The notes: a model not told the origin generated them from the letters alone. Shown: positions 11,174-22,917, counted from the first letter of the stretch. The stretch: 64,000 nucleotides of DNA from Areca catechu (GCA_021397845.1 CM038047.1:44857210-44921209), one strand, 5' to 3'. Numbers and translations: made by a program.

Positions 11174-11560
11174 CTACAACTCCGAGTCTGCCTGTGCTAG
11201 TGCTACTGCATCTCTGGTATTACTAGTCATATATAGGGTACCCAACTTGCTTTCTCGTGTTATCATCATCGCACTTTTGGTGATCTTCCAAGAGCCACCA
11301 ACGAAAGTTGTAATGTACCCCTCTGAATCCAGTTGTCCGATTGATATCAGGTTTCTCTTCAATCCTGCGACATGTCTGACATTCTTAAGCTTCCAAACTG
11401 ATTGATCAGGTATCTTGATGTGTACATCATCCTTTCCCATAATATTTAAAGGCTCATCATCTGCAAAATTGATTTTTTTGAGGTCTCCGACAATGTAGTT
11501 GCGCATAGATTTCTTTTGTGAGATAGTGAAATGAAGCTCCAGAGTCTAGGATCCAAGACT
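11174..11560 (-). pseudogene. Copia B protease-region remnant
   Basis: Reading from about 11560 down: an LDSGAS-like start, then MRNYIVGDLKKINFADDEPL, a MGKDDVHI turn and RHVAGLKRNLISIGQLDSEG. That last motif is the usual end of the copia protease-spacer region before the pre-integrase domain. Confidence 0.65.
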
Positions 11561-11599
11561 CTATCGGACATTCACATTGAGAACCAATGCATCTTCAAT

Positions 11600-12385
11600 T
11601 ATCTCGATCGCTGCATTGATTGACTCTTCGTTTTATCCCTGTTTTTCCTTGCCTAGCAGTTCTTGCTGGTGTGCCTGTTCTTGTTGCAGTGCTAATAGCC
11701 ATCACCCTTTGGTCTTGACTGGCTCCTTTGCTTGGACTTCGATCTCCCGCGGCCTTTGTTGCGCTGTATAGTTTTTTCTTTACCTTTTTGAGCCACTAAG
11801 GCAAAACCAGAGCTCTATTTGGTTTCTTTTCTCCTGATGTCTTCACTGTGAATCAGGTTCCAGACCTCTTCAAACTTTAGCTTGCTTGAGTTGCACGAAC
11901 TACTCACCGCTGTCATAGTTGCACCCTATCTCTCGGGCAAAGAATATAAGAGGATTAGGGCACGGATTTCATTCTCGAAGCTAATATCAACTGAACTCAA
12001 CTGATTAGTGATCAAATTAAATTCATTGATATGATCGGTTACGGACGCACCTTCGTTCATCTTCAAGCTGAACAGACGATGCATGAGATAAATCTTGTTG
12101 AAGATCGAAGGTTTCTTGTACGTGCTTGCATCAATCTAGTTATCGTCTTCTCCTCCAAGATATTGAACACGACGTTCCTGGCCAACGTCAGATGGATAAC
12201 TCCCAAACCCTTGTGGTCCAGTAAATCCCAGTTTGCTTGTGACATCTCGGTGGGTTTCTTCTCCAGTAGCGGTAGGTGAAGCTTCTTTTAGTATAGATAG
12301 TCCTCGATTTGCATCTTCTAGAATCCGAAGTCTTTCCTGTCAAACTTGTCGATCTTGACCTTTCCTTCGTCTCCTGCCATCGCTC
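11600..12385 (-). pseudogene. Copia B gag remnant
   Basis: Starts near 12380 with MAGDEGKVKIDKF and a DRKDFGF-like segment, continues through SQANWDLLDHKGLGVIHLTL, a Ser-rich CNSSKLKFEEVWNL segment near 11850-11900, and a partly decayed CCHC knuckle around 11650-11690. Several stops interrupt it. Confidence 0.65.
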
Positions 12386-12400
12386 CCACTCGAACTCGGT

Positions 12401-12412
12401 GCTCTGATACCA
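12401..12412 (-). other. Copia B primer binding site
   Basis: GCTCTGATACCA on the plus strand, i.e. TGGTATCAGAGC on the minus strand, complementary to the 3' end of plant initiator tRNA-Met, two bases inside the 5' LTR. Confidence 0.85.
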
Positions 12413-12414
12413 GT

Positions 12415-13596
12415 TGTTAGGATATGATGCGCAGTGGAATGCCGGAAAAGTTTATAGAATAAACGAAAAAGAAAGACTAAAAAACAAATAAAAAATACAA
12501 GTACAAGCAACACAGGGATTACGTGGTTTGGAGCTTCTTGTTCTTATGTCCATGGCTGTATAGGATCAAATCTCCACCATGAAGAAAGGATACATAAAGT
12601 TATTACAACAAGGAACCCTCTCTGGATGCAAACCCTAGCCCAATAAGAAGAAAGAAGAAAGAACAAATCAATACAGGAGAAACCAAGGTTCCCGATACTG
12701 GTACCGGGAGCCATATCGGCGGGAGGCCGGTACGGTACGGTCCGTACCGTACCGTACCGGCAGGTGTACCGATCCATTTTTTTAATATAAAAACATTCTC
12801 CCCCTTCCAAAAATGCATTTAAAATATAAAAAGGACTTGAACCGGGCTGAACCGACCGGTTCGTACCGGTACGGTACCGTACCGGTGCGGAAATCAATTT
12901 TTTATTTTTTAACGATCCGGATGCCGGATCGTTTTAATGGGCTGAACCGTACCGGCTAGTTGCCGGTACGGTACGGTATGGTACGTCCCGTATCGGGCGG
13001 TATGGGACGGTATTGCGATCCCTGGGAGAAACCCTTGCCCTTCCTCTGCCTCTCTCTTTCCCTTGTTTTCTCTCTTAGAAAACCCTTGGACCACTTATCT
13101 AGGTTGCAAAAACCTCTTCTTGGCTCTCTGTTTTTTCTCTCTGCTGCTCTCTGCGTCCCTTGTTGAGAAGAGAACGAAAAACTCAGTTGAAACGCATCAA
13201 AAACGTATCTCAGAAGCCCAAAAACAATCAAGAAACCTTCTAGATCGTCAGATCTGATATCAACGCCTCAGATCGTGTCAAAATCTGAATCAAACTCTGA
13301 TCATGCCTGATCTCCATCACAATCAACCTCAGCCGTCCGATTAAGCGATCGGATGGCCCTGATCATCGCACCTGATGGACCGTGCATGAGCTGCACGAAA
13401 CGGCTTGGGAAACGGGTCTGGGTATGCCGCTTATGGCTAGGTGAGCCCGCGTGCGCCTGGGCTACACGCATGGGTCTGGGCCGGGTCCGGTATGGCAGGC
13501 CTGCTACTTTTTGTTCTTTTTTCTTGGTTTCTGTTTTTTTTTCACTTGGGCTGGATGGGCTTAGGTTTTTGGGTGGATACGGCTCCACACCTAACA
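12415..13596 (-). repeat. Copia B 5' LTR with MITE insertion
   Basis: Same ends as the 3' LTR (7814-8681). It is longer because a 340-bp element plus a 9-bp duplication lies at 12685-13033. Confidence 0.85.
12685..13024. mobile_element. GGTACGG-rich MITE with 9-bp target duplication
   Basis: Absent from the other LTR of copia B, so its limits are exact: GGAGAAACC occurs on both sides (12676-12684 and 13025-13033), a 9-bp duplication as made by Mutator-like transposases. The ends read AAGGTTCCCGATACTGG and, inverted, CAGGGATCGCAATACCG, weak terminal inverted repeats. The body is full of GGTACGGTACC/CCGTACCGG units able to pair with each other. It has no coding potential. Confidence 0.75.
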
Positions 13597-13601
13597 ATAT
13601 A

Positions 13602-13831
13602 TATAGAGAAAGTAGAGAGGGGACCTAGCTAATAAAATAAAAATACTCTAACTGACCCTTTCATCACGAGTTAAGTCGGGTTAAGGCTTACACTGTGCTG
13701 TCTCAACTATACCAAATTATATAACATTGGACTCATCATATGTCTATCAACATGGATTATAAAATCAACTCGATTTTAATAAAATAAAAAAATTATAATT
13801 AATATTAGTCCAAATTAGAAAATTTTTTACA
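13602..13831 (-). repeat. Copia A 3' LTR, proximal part
   Basis: Matches 20505-20754 of the 5' LTR (for example TCATCACGAGT, TCATATGTCTATCAACATGG). It is followed by the purine-rich tract (GTGAGAGAA on the minus strand) at 13831-13840. Confidence 0.75.
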
Positions 13832-13840
13832 TTCTCTCAC

Positions 13841-14620
13841 TTGGACGATATTAATTATGATTTTGAAAATATTTTATTTTAAAACTACTCTCGGGTTGAA
13901 AATAATATGTGGCCACCATCTGATCGATTCATAGTGCCTACAAATGACTCGATCCAATAATATCCATCATGCCGAATCATGGGATCATTATACCACTTAT
14001 CCGAAACAAAACTTATCTATGGTTACAAGCATCGTAAATACTATCGACATGAGTCTTAGTATGGTAGTGTAGTAAGAAAATAGTACCAAGGTGATCCAAA
14101 ATAAAACATGCTATTTTTTATTGTCAGTCATTCAATTTCTCTTCAACATGCTTAGAAATAAAATAAACAAGAAAAATTTTAATGGCATCAAACAACAAGC
14201 CATTCTGTTTCACATACTCAATAATGGTATCAATGACAAGACAACACAATATATCTGAGACTCGACACCTGGTCTCAGTCAGGTACATAACCAAAAAAGA
14301 TCTCATAATCAAAACAAATTAATAATATGTACCCTCAATCATGATTTCTCTTTAATCACATACTTTATAATAAGCTAGAGAAATTTTACGACTTCAAAAG
14401 AAGTCTGTATGTTTCCAAACACAATGAGATCTCATAATTATTAACGAGACATATCCATATAACTGTTATTTTCAAGAAAAGACAATTTTGAGATACTATG
14501 TTGTATTTTATTATTTCACATGTGCACATAAAATATATAGGAATCAACCAAACAATTATCATGATAAATGTAAATGAAATATAAACTTATATTGATAATA
14601 AGTTTAATTACAAAGTCACT
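13841..14620 (-). other. Copia A 3' non-coding region
   Basis: Between the RNase H stop and the 3' LTR. It has a close counterpart in copia C (28500-29290). No coding signal; the minus-strand open frame at 14124-14312 appears incidental. Confidence 0.5.
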
Positions 14621-14624
14621 CCTA

Positions 14625-15900
14625 CTAACTAAATACATCAAAAGAGCTCAATATGTCCATATTTTTAACAAGCTTTATAAAGCATATGGGCATCAAACCT
14701 TTGGTTAGAGGATCAGCTAACATAGACTCTATATCAATGTAATCAATAATTATATCTTCATTCTTTACAAAATCTCTAATGGCTAAATACTTCAGCTTGA
14801 TATGTTTAGACTTGCTGGAAGATTTATTATTCTTTATAAAGAATACCGTAGCTTTATTATCACAATATATTAACATAGGTCTGGAATTCGAATATAAAAT
14901 CTGAAGCTCAGCCATAAGATTTCTTAACTAAATAGCTTGAATAGCTTAAATAGCAGCTCCATAACAGGATATAAATTCAGCTTGCATGGTAAAAGAAGCA
15001 GTCGGTATCTATTGAATACTTATTCAGGATATTGCATCACCAGCTAACATAAAAACATATCCAGAGGTTGATTTCAGATTATTAGGACATCCGACATAAT
15101 TTCAATCCGAATATCCAATCAACTCAAGATTATCAACTCTCCTGTACACGAGCATATAATTCTTGGTTTTTTGTAATACCTTATACCTTCTTTGTAACAA
15201 TCCAATGTTGATAGCCTAGGTTTGATAAATATCTACCGAGAACACCTACTATGAAGGCAATGTCAGGTCTGGTGCAGACTTGAGCATGCATCAAACTCCC
15301 TACAGCACTGGCATAAGACACATCTTTTATTTGATTTTTGTCAAGCTGATTGTTTGGACATTGATCTTTACTAAATTTGTTAACTTTAACAACAGATGAA
15401 TCACAAGGTCTACAATTTTGCATTTTAAATCTTTGAAGAATTTTGTCAATGTATGTCTTTTGTGACAAATCCAATAGACAACAAGATCTGTTCCTGTGAA
15501 TTTTAATTCTCAAAATAAAGGATGCCTCACCAAGATCTTTCATATCAAAATTCTTAGCCAGCATTTGCTTGGTCTCATAAAGTAAACTAAAATCACTACG
15601 GGCAAGAAAGATATCATCGACATACAAAATAAGGAAGATGAAATTTCTCTCACTAATTTTGAGATAGATACATTGATCAATTATATTCTCCTCAAAATCA
15701 AGAGATGTTACAACCTCATCAAACTTCAAGTATTATTGTCGTGATGCTCGTTTCAGACCGTAGATGGATCTCTTTAATTTATATACCAAATATTTTTTAC
15801 CACTTTTTTGAAAACTTTCTGGCTGCTTAATGTAGACTTCTTCACTGAGGTTACTATTCAGGAAAGCAGTTTAACATTTATCTGATGTAGCTGTAGATCA
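14625..15900 (-). pseudogene. Copia A reverse transcriptase/RNase H remnant
   Basis: Minus strand: LDFEENIIDQCIYLK, LILYVDDIFLARSDF (intact YVDD), GEASFILRIKIHR, DKILQRFKMQNCRPC, SAVGSLMHAQVCTRPDIAF and YQHWIV, then after stops an RNase H end with YCDNKATVFFIKNNK and KHIKLKYLAIRD. The upstream part of RT (15730-15900) has stops. Domain order and motifs are those of Ty1/copia. Confidence 0.75.
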
Positions 15901-15918
15901 TAATGGGCTACTAAAGAT

Positions 15919-17560
15919 ATGATAATTCTGAAAGAATCCTTTGAAGATCTGGAGAGAAAGTTTCATAAAATCTATTCCTTCTTTTTGAGTAAGCTTTTTT
16001 CTATCAGTCTGGCTTTGAAACGTTCAACTCTTTTCTTGGAATCTCTTTTAGTCTTGTATATCCATTTGCATCCTATAGGCTTACAACTCTTAGGAAGCTC
16101 AACAAGCTGCTACACATCATTATTAACCATAGACTGTATCTCCTCTTTCATAACACTCATTCACAAATAGATTGGAGAGAATCAATTGCATCAAGATAAG
16201 TAACCGAATCAATGGTATGCCCAATATCAAAATCATTTTCTCCGAGATAGAAATTATTTGAAATTGTGGATCTTCTTTGTCTAACAGATCTTCTTATTTG
16301 AATTTCTTCCACTAGTTGAAGATTCTGAATAGGACCAGAAGGATTAAGGATTTCATTATCTATTCCTTCAATATGAGCAGGAATCATATTTTCATTTTGA
16401 CTGGGTATGGAATAGAAACAGTTTCAGCTTGTGCATTATCATCAACAATAACAAAGGAAGATCCTTCATTAGCCATATCAAGTTCTTGAAATTTTGCAGT
16501 AAGAGACTCCACGATTCTATTACCTCTTTCTGGACTATAAAACCTGTATTTTTTGGAATGTTCTGGATATCCAATAAAATAACAACGACTGGTTTTGGGA
16601 TCAATCATTTTTTCTATAGGACTGTATAATTTTACTTCTGTAGGATAATCCCAAACCCGGAAATGATTTAAACTAGGTTTTCTTCCCGTCCAGAGTTCAA
16701 AAGGTGTCTTCAGTACAGATTTACTAGGAACTCTGTTGAGAATATATAATGCAGTTTTGAGAGCTTCATCTCATAAAAATTCTGGCATGATAGACCTATT
16801 CATGATGCTCCTCATCATATCTTTAAGGATGCGATTCCGTCTTTTGGTCATACTATTCTGCTCAAGACTTCCAGGCATGGTATATTGAAGAACAATTCCA
16901 TAATTCTGTAAGTACTTGGCAAACAGATCCATTTGCTGCCCAGTCACATCATGTTTTTCATAGTACTCACCTCCACGATCAGATCTCACAAGCTTGATAA
17001 TCTTTTTCAATTGATTTTCAACTTTAATTTTAAAAACTTTAAATTTTTCAAGGGCATCAGATTTTTTTTTAATTAAATAAAGATAGCCATATTAAGAAAA
17101 GTCGTCAGTAAAAGTGATAAAATATTTATTACCACAAACTGTAGAAGAATGAGGTCCACTAATGTCAGCATGAATGGTTCCCAAAAGGTTTGAACTCCGA
17201 ATTGCCCCTTTTTTTGGTCTTGATCAAATTTTCTTTAATGCAGTCAATGCAAGTCTCCATGTTCCCAAGATCCAATGTAGGTAGGATGTCATCATTAATT
17301 AATCTAGTTATTCTTTTCTGTGAAATATGTCCTAGGCGTTTATGCAAACATAAAGGATTTATCATTAGTCTTAGGACATTTGGCAACAATACTTTCAACA
17401 CTTAAGGAAGCATTAGAATTACCAGTGGCCAAAGACAATCTATATAAACCATCAACCAAAAAACCATAGCCAATAATTCTTGAATTGAATATCAAATCAA
17501 CTCTTTTATTACTGAACATAAATCCATAACCAAACATATCTAAACAAAATAGATTTCAAA
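15919..17560 (-). pseudogene. Copia A integrase remnant
   Basis: Minus strand from about 17537: SVESIVAKCPKTNDK, LCLHKRLGHISQKRITRL (the H...H of the zinc-binding region), CIDCIKENLIK, then a core with LVRSDRGGEYYEKHD and MPGSLEQNSMTKRRNRIL (second Asp and Glu), and the C-terminal KTSRCYFIGYPEHSKKYRFY. Stops separate the pieces. The copy in copia C gives the same landmarks. Confidence 0.75.
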
Positions 17561-17879
17561 TTCCTTCTAAAAGAAGGTATATAAAATGTATTTTCTAAAA
17601 TAATTATAAAACTAGATTCTAAGGATAAGTTGATAACTCCTACATACTTTAATTTCTAAATCATTTCTAATCTTCAACTTGCTTTCATTCAGGCTCGGCT
17701 TCCGTTTGTTTATCAACCCCTGTAAAGAAATAATAACATGAGTTGAAGCTCTACTATCTGTCCACCAAAAATTAATGGGGATCTTGATAATATTAGACTC
17801 ACAACAGACTAAAGCTAAGGGCTTACCTTTCTGTTTTTCTTTCTATTTTAACTAGGACTTGAATTTAAAACACCAACTT

Positions 17880-18700
17880 CTTTTATGTCATTTCTTCTTA
17901 CAATAGAAGCACTTGATCTTCTTCTTAATGGCAGCTTTAGAACCTCCTACAAAACGATTCTGATTGTGACTTCTTCCATCCCTCTTGAAATCTTGGGACT
18001 GTTTAGGAGTAGTAGGCTTTCCCTTCTTATTCATAAAATGCTTGCCAGATTGAGGTTGAGATTGAAGAGTAAGAAGGACACTATCGTTCTTGATCTTTTC
18101 TTCTCCTGCAATGCATTTGGTGATCAAATTATTAATACTCCACATTTCATCCAGAGTATTGTAGGCGGTCTTGATTTCGGAAAACTCAACAGGTAAAGAA
18201 TTCAAGGCATGGACACCAAAAAGGAATCAAGTAGATCAATCTTTAGACCCTTGAGCTTGGTTTGGAGATGAACCATCTTTAGAATATATTCTTTGACACT
18301 CCAACATTGTTGTATGTCATTGTTGTCAATTCTTTCATCAGGGATCCGATCTCAGCATTATTTGATATAAGATACTTCTGTTCAATAGCATCAAGTAACT
18401 CTTTGGCATTGTCTGATTTAGGTAGACCACTCAGGAGATGCTTGAAAATTAATCTCTTAATAGCAATCAGATTCAGTCTATTTGACCTCTCCCATTTAGC
18501 AAAATGACTCTTCTATTCAAGAGTGCTTTGATCATTTAAATTATCAGGTCTGGTCTAACGTAATGCGAGATCGATGTCAGTAATTCCAAGAGCAAATTCT
18601 AAGTCTTGTCTTTACTTCTTATAATTTGACCCAGCAAGTACCTCAGCAATATCATTGTTGTTATTTACACCAAAAGTAATTGTATAATAAAAAATTATAG
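17880..18700 (-). pseudogene. Copia A gag remnant
   Basis: Minus strand: LNSLPVEFSEIKTAYNTL, MWSINNLITKCIAGEEKI, then a Lys/Gln-rich linker ending KKIKCFYCKKK, the start of the CCHC knuckle. Upstream pieces match copia C gag (24440-24900). Several stops. Confidence 0.7.
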
Positions 18701-20247
18701 AAATGCAAAATATTAACTATCGGACATAACAGAACAATATCATATCACAATAATAAACAAGAGCCCGGATGCAATAACACATTTCCCTTTGGACATAACA
18801 TGTAACATGCATAAGTGCTCTTTACATGAAGCCATAAGCTAATTAAAATATTCCAGCATTCATGAACCTACCCCCTTTGGGTAGATAGACCCCTGAAAGC
18901 TAGAGTATCTTGGCAACACAATGCTCCATGCCACATTTTCTCAGTTAAATACACAACAATCTCTTTTGGACAGGCGGTTGTATGTCATAATCAGAAAATA
19001 TCTCTCACACGATGAAAAATTCAATGAACTGACACAAACAAACCACTTTGATGATAAATGTTTATACCAACCCATAAATTATTCATACAGGGAATAAATA
19101 TCCAAGCCAAAATAAAAGAGGATATTTCAAAATACATGTATGTTCTAAATGATCAGGTACAAATAGAATACTAATCAATATGTACCCACTGATCAATTTT
19201 AAAATACTATAGCATTCCAAATATATTGTACAACTTAAACAAAATGAGCAAAAGGATCTAAAGAATGCCCTTCTAAATTTTTTGGATCAATAATAAATAT
19301 AAATTTTATAGGGTCTAAACTGTAAAAGGATTTATTTATAATATCAGAAAAGTCAAGGCCCTAAATGCAAAATGACTATTTGGATCATTATGTAAATATA
19401 AATTTTACAGGGACTAAATTGCAAAAGGATCATTTATAATATCAAAAAGGTTAGGGTCCTAAATGCAAAATGACCTTTTTTTTTTTTGTTTTTCTTTTAA
19501 AGGGTTACAGGTTATTGGGTTATTAGATTTTGGATTTGAACCCAAAACCCAAAACCCACAAGGCCCCTTCTCCACGATTCACCCAAAAATAATAGGGCTT
19601 CAAAACAAAACACTTGTCACCGCCCCTTTGGATCCACCTCACTGGCGCAACCACCGGCAAGACCGCCACCAGCACCGGCCGAGGATAGCCGGTTGCCGCC
19701 TCCGGTGGGGTGTCACCGGAGATCAAAACTCGTCCAATGGCAAGTTTAAGATCTCTCGATTTCACTCTTTTTTTTGTTTTTGATCTTGGCCCACTGCCGG
19801 AGATCTGGATCATCGATCAACTGGATTGGTTCTCGACTCCTGATCGCCGCCATCGGAAGAGATTTTTTTTTTGTTGGATGTGTCTTCTTCCTTCCCGCTG
19901 GTTTCCACAGTGTCTCATGGCCATTGCTGGTTTCTCCTCGCCACCGTCGGTCATCGCGGCTTCTCCTTGCTGCTGCCGGCCACCCCATAGCACCAACAAC
20001 AACCGGCACGCACAGATCCATGACGGTCGGCGGGGTGGGGGGGGGGGTTGGGGAAGAAAAGGGTTTTAAGAAAATAAAAAAAAACAAGAAAATTCTTCTT
20101 ACATGATTAAAACATGCATATAGTTTTATTTTACAGATTTGAAGCATTTTACGGATCTGAAGCATGGGAACAGGATCAATATATCATATCATTAAACTTT
20201 CTAGGGATAAATAGAAAATACGATTCCAATCTTCTTTGGATATCAAG
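18701..20247 (-). other. Copia A long untranslated leader
   Basis: About 1.5 kb between the primer binding site and gag. It contains a GC-rich block (about 19560-20060) and a two-unit tandem repeat of about 99 bp (19282-19475) with AGGGTCCTAAATGC-like units. The same two features occur in the leader of copia C (23090-23620 and 23650-23850), so they belong to the element. Open frames here on both strands look incidental. Confidence 0.6.
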
Positions 20248-20259
20248 GCTCTGATACCA
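20248..20259 (-). other. Copia A primer binding site
   Basis: GCTCTGATACCA on the plus strand, complementary to plant initiator tRNA-Met, directly inside the 5' LTR. Confidence 0.85.
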
Positions 20260-20261
20260 AA

Positions 20262-20754
20262 TATAGGAAAAGAGATTTCCATGATCACTTGGATCGATTG
20301 AGAAGATTAGAATCCAGAATAATAGATCTGATAAAAAGAAGTTTTCGATACATACCTGTATTCGCCATGATCCCTAAACTTACTCCTGATGCTCACACGA
20401 ACACCGCAGGCGGAGTCCTCTTCGGGCTTCCTCAGAAGATAGGCGGCTCTCGACAGAGAAAATCTCCGTGACAATATAACTCACGTCATATATATAGAGG
20501 AAATGGAGAAGGGACCTAGCCAATAAAATGAAAACACCTTAACCAACCCTTCCATCACGAGTGAAGTCGGGCTAAGGCCTACACTGTGCCGCTTCAACCA
20601 CACCAAATCATATGAGGTGCTCCTAGTTCAAATAATGATCATATAACATTGGGCTCATCATACGTCTATCAACATGGACCATAAAATCAACCTGATTATA
20701 ATAAAATAAAAAAAATTAATATTAATATTAGCCTAAATTAGAAAAACTCTTACA
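20262..20754 (-). repeat. Copia A 5' LTR
   Basis: 493 bp. On the minus strand it begins TGTAAGAGTTTTTC and ends near TTTTCCTATA. It is recognisably the same family as the LTRs of copia C (29296-29788). Confidence 0.8.
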
Positions 20755-22249
20755 GAATAAACAAGAGCCTAATTTGATGTGAACCTATCTTTTCCAACAA
20801 GAAATTTAAGTCAAATGCTCTCTAAGAGGCACCAAGCCATAACTTACAATTTAAGAGAAGAAACAATCAATATTCAGTTATAATCAGATTCTAAACCTAG
20901 TCCAGTCAATAGATTCTTCATTTGACTTACCAAAATCAAGAGCATGTGCAAGGTCTAGTTCAGGTATGATAGCAGGGAAGTAGATGACTAAAGATTTCGA
21001 GTAAGAAAGCACCTAGGAAAGGGATGCTAGAGTGGGATCCCAACAGGTTTTTGAAGCAGCAGTCTTTGTAGAAGATTCTAGCAAGAAAACTTCAATTAAC
21101 CATGATGAGAATAATGACAATTTTAATTCAACTTATGGAACAAAAAATACAGGTCTTGAACAAACTGCTTAAATGCTCAAAATGTACCTACAAGATATGC
21201 GTCTCCAAAGATGTTTGACTTGGTCACCCTCCTATACCAAACCTAGTGCCTCCAGGAGACCTAAAATAAAAGAAGTAACAGCTTTCTATGACAGACAATA
21301 ACTGACAAAGAATATAAAATCTAATTTTTTTGACCTAACTTTGCTTAGGATCTTCTTGGGAGGAATATCATAATCTTAGGTTGCTGGTTCTCCAAAAACT
21401 GGAACCTTGCCTCTTACAACAGAATCATCAAATTGTCATGTTCAGTTCTCACCACTATCCCTTTGCTGCTTAGGGTTCCAAAGATCTATATTAGATACTT
21501 GGTAGGTGAGTTCTATTAAGCTGGACAGCTCAACCAACATGGGCCAAGTTGTTCCCCAATCTACAAACCGTGCCCAAATCGCTGCCTGAAAAATCAATGT
21601 GGTGCTACAAGTTTCTTTTTCTGCAAAACCTATAAATGAACATGCAGTCTATCGCATATTTCTAAAATCAACAGAGCAACCTCCTTCACTACCTTCTGGT
21701 GTCAATCCAGTGACATCCAAACTTATTTCATCAAATCTGACATCTGATTTCATGTTCAAAGGGAAAAACTAAAAATAGGTTGATCCAGGCAAATGCATAC
21801 TGATCAAGCCTAAAAGGCAAAATCTCTTGTACTGGTAAGTATGGATGACATTTAACAAGAATACCCACTACTTGGTAGGTGTCTTTGGGAAAGATATAAC
21901 TGTTAAAAGAAGGGATAATTTTCATTCAAATCCTGTTAACGACTATTGTCAGGGTACTAAAACAATACTTTCATATGGTTACAGCTATGGAACATCAGAT
22001 TATTAAGATAAAAGAAACTACAAAGCTCTAACTGGTTGTGGAAGCCAAGCTATTTATCAAACCATCTTACCAGGATGCAACACAAGTTGTGAATCCATGT
22101 CTGGAATGCAAAAGAAATGAAAACTAGATATCCGATATTCAAATTTTTCTTTTTTTAATATATTTTTTTTCCGTTTGGTAATATGAGATATCGACAAACT
22201 AAATCTAACCACCGAAAACCACAGAAAAAAATACTCAGAAAGATGCATG
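20755..22249 (-). other. Inverted host-like segment with unrecognised exon-like pieces
   Basis: Lies between copia A and copia C. Its minus strand continues directly from an inverted copy of the UPF0301 intron 1 start. Reading the minus strand gives exon-like blocks between plausible splice signals: one near 22070-22105 (MDSQLVLHPG, then GTAAGA), one at about 21731-21925 (PYLPVQEILPFRLDQYAF), one near 21650-21720 (DEISLDVTGLTPEGSEGG) and one near 21370-21600 (AAIWARFVDWGTTWPMLVEL). I do not recognise the protein, and stops occur. It may be a fragment of another gene carried along by a rearrangement. Confidence 0.3.
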
Positions 22250-22423
22250 TTTATATATATATATATCAAAGAAACCCAGCCATCACCTTTTCCACCCGGT
22301 CACAACCAGAAAACACCACCCATCTCAAAAATATCCTCTAAAAGCCAATAATTCCAAATCAAATGCGAGAAGAATAAATCAGAATACAAAAGGGAAAACC
22401 TTTACCGGAAGAGGGATTATCAT
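22250..22423 (-). pseudogene. Inverted duplicate of UPF0301 exon 1 end and intron 1 start
   Basis: The reverse complement matches 5865-6039: the exon end (GACCATGATAATCCC and CTCTTCCG), the GTAAAG donor, then CTCGCATTTGATTTGGAATT and GAGGATATTTTTGA in the same order. Copia C has cut off the rest of exon 1 at about 22427. This is a second partial copy of the gene's 5' region in opposite orientation. Confidence 0.7.
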
Positions 22424-22426
22424 GGT

Positions 22427-22903
22427 CTTCTAATTTTGGCCAATATTAATTATAATTTTTTTTATTTTATTAAAATTGGGTTGATTTTATGGTTCATATT
22501 AATAGATGTATGATGAGCCCAATATTATGTGATCATTGTTTGGGCTTTGAGTATCTTATGTGATTTGGTGTGGTTGAGGCGGCACAGTGTAAGTCTTAGC
22601 CCGACGTGACTCGTGATGAGAGGGTTAGTTAAGATGTTTTCATTTTATTGGCTAGGTCTTCTCTCCGCTTCCTGTATATATAGACGTGAGGTGTATTGTC
22701 ATGGAGATTGTTTCCATCGAGAGCCATCTCTTCTGAGAAAGCCCGGAGAGGACTCTGCCTGCGGTGTTCGTGTGAGCATTGGGAGTAAGTTTGGGGATCA
22801 TGGCGAATACAGGTATATATCGAAAACATTTTATCATATTTATTGTTCTGGATTCTAATCTTCTCGATCGATCCAAGGGATTATGGAAATATCTTTTCCT
22901 ACA
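22427..22903 (+). repeat. Copia C 5' LTR, first bases lost
   Basis: Matches the 3' LTR 29296-29788 from TCTAATTT onward. It contains GTATATATAGACG, the probable promoter TATA box, near 22675, and ends CTACA. Confidence 0.8.
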
Positions 22904-22905
22904 TT

Positions 22906-22917
22906 TGGTATCAGAGC
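22906..22917 (+). other. Copia C primer binding site
   Basis: TGGTATCAGAGC, complementary to plant initiator tRNA-Met, two bases after the LTR. Confidence 0.9.

Larger units (their letters stand above)
7814..13596 (-). mobile_element. Ty1/copia retrotransposon B, full-ended but decayed
   Basis: LTRs at 7814-8681 and 12415-13596 begin TGTTAGGATATG and end CCAACA or CTAACA. A 5-bp target duplication ATATA flanks it (7809-7813 and 13597-13601). The minus-strand primer binding site (GCTCTGATACCA, 12401-12412) fits initiator tRNA-Met. Internal order on the minus strand is gag (about 12.4-11.6 kb), protease and integrase (11.5-10.3 kb), RT and RNase H (9.7-8.7 kb), the copia order. Many stops. It is inserted in the 3' LTR of copia A, directly beside the hAT-like element. 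Confidence 0.85.
6040..20754 (-). mobile_element. Ty1/copia retrotransposon A, with nested insertions
   Basis: An LTR retrotransposon on the minus strand. The 5' LTR is 20262-20754. The primer binding site (complement of GCTCTGATACCA, 20248-20259) matches initiator tRNA-Met. Gag, integrase and RT/RNase H remnants follow in copia order from 18.6 down to 14.6 kb. The 3' LTR is split: 13602-13831 is its first part and 6040-6203 its last part. Between them lie a hAT-like element and copia B, both inserted in the LTR near its TCATATATATAG. Stops and frameshifts show it is dead. It sits in intron 1 of the UPF0301 gene remnant and belongs to the same family as copia C. No convincing 5-bp target duplication was found for A. 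Confidence 0.8.

Noticed and set aside
19746..20165. 139-codon minus-strand frame in the copia A leader
   Set aside because: The counterpart in copia C does not conserve the frame; treated as untranslated leader.
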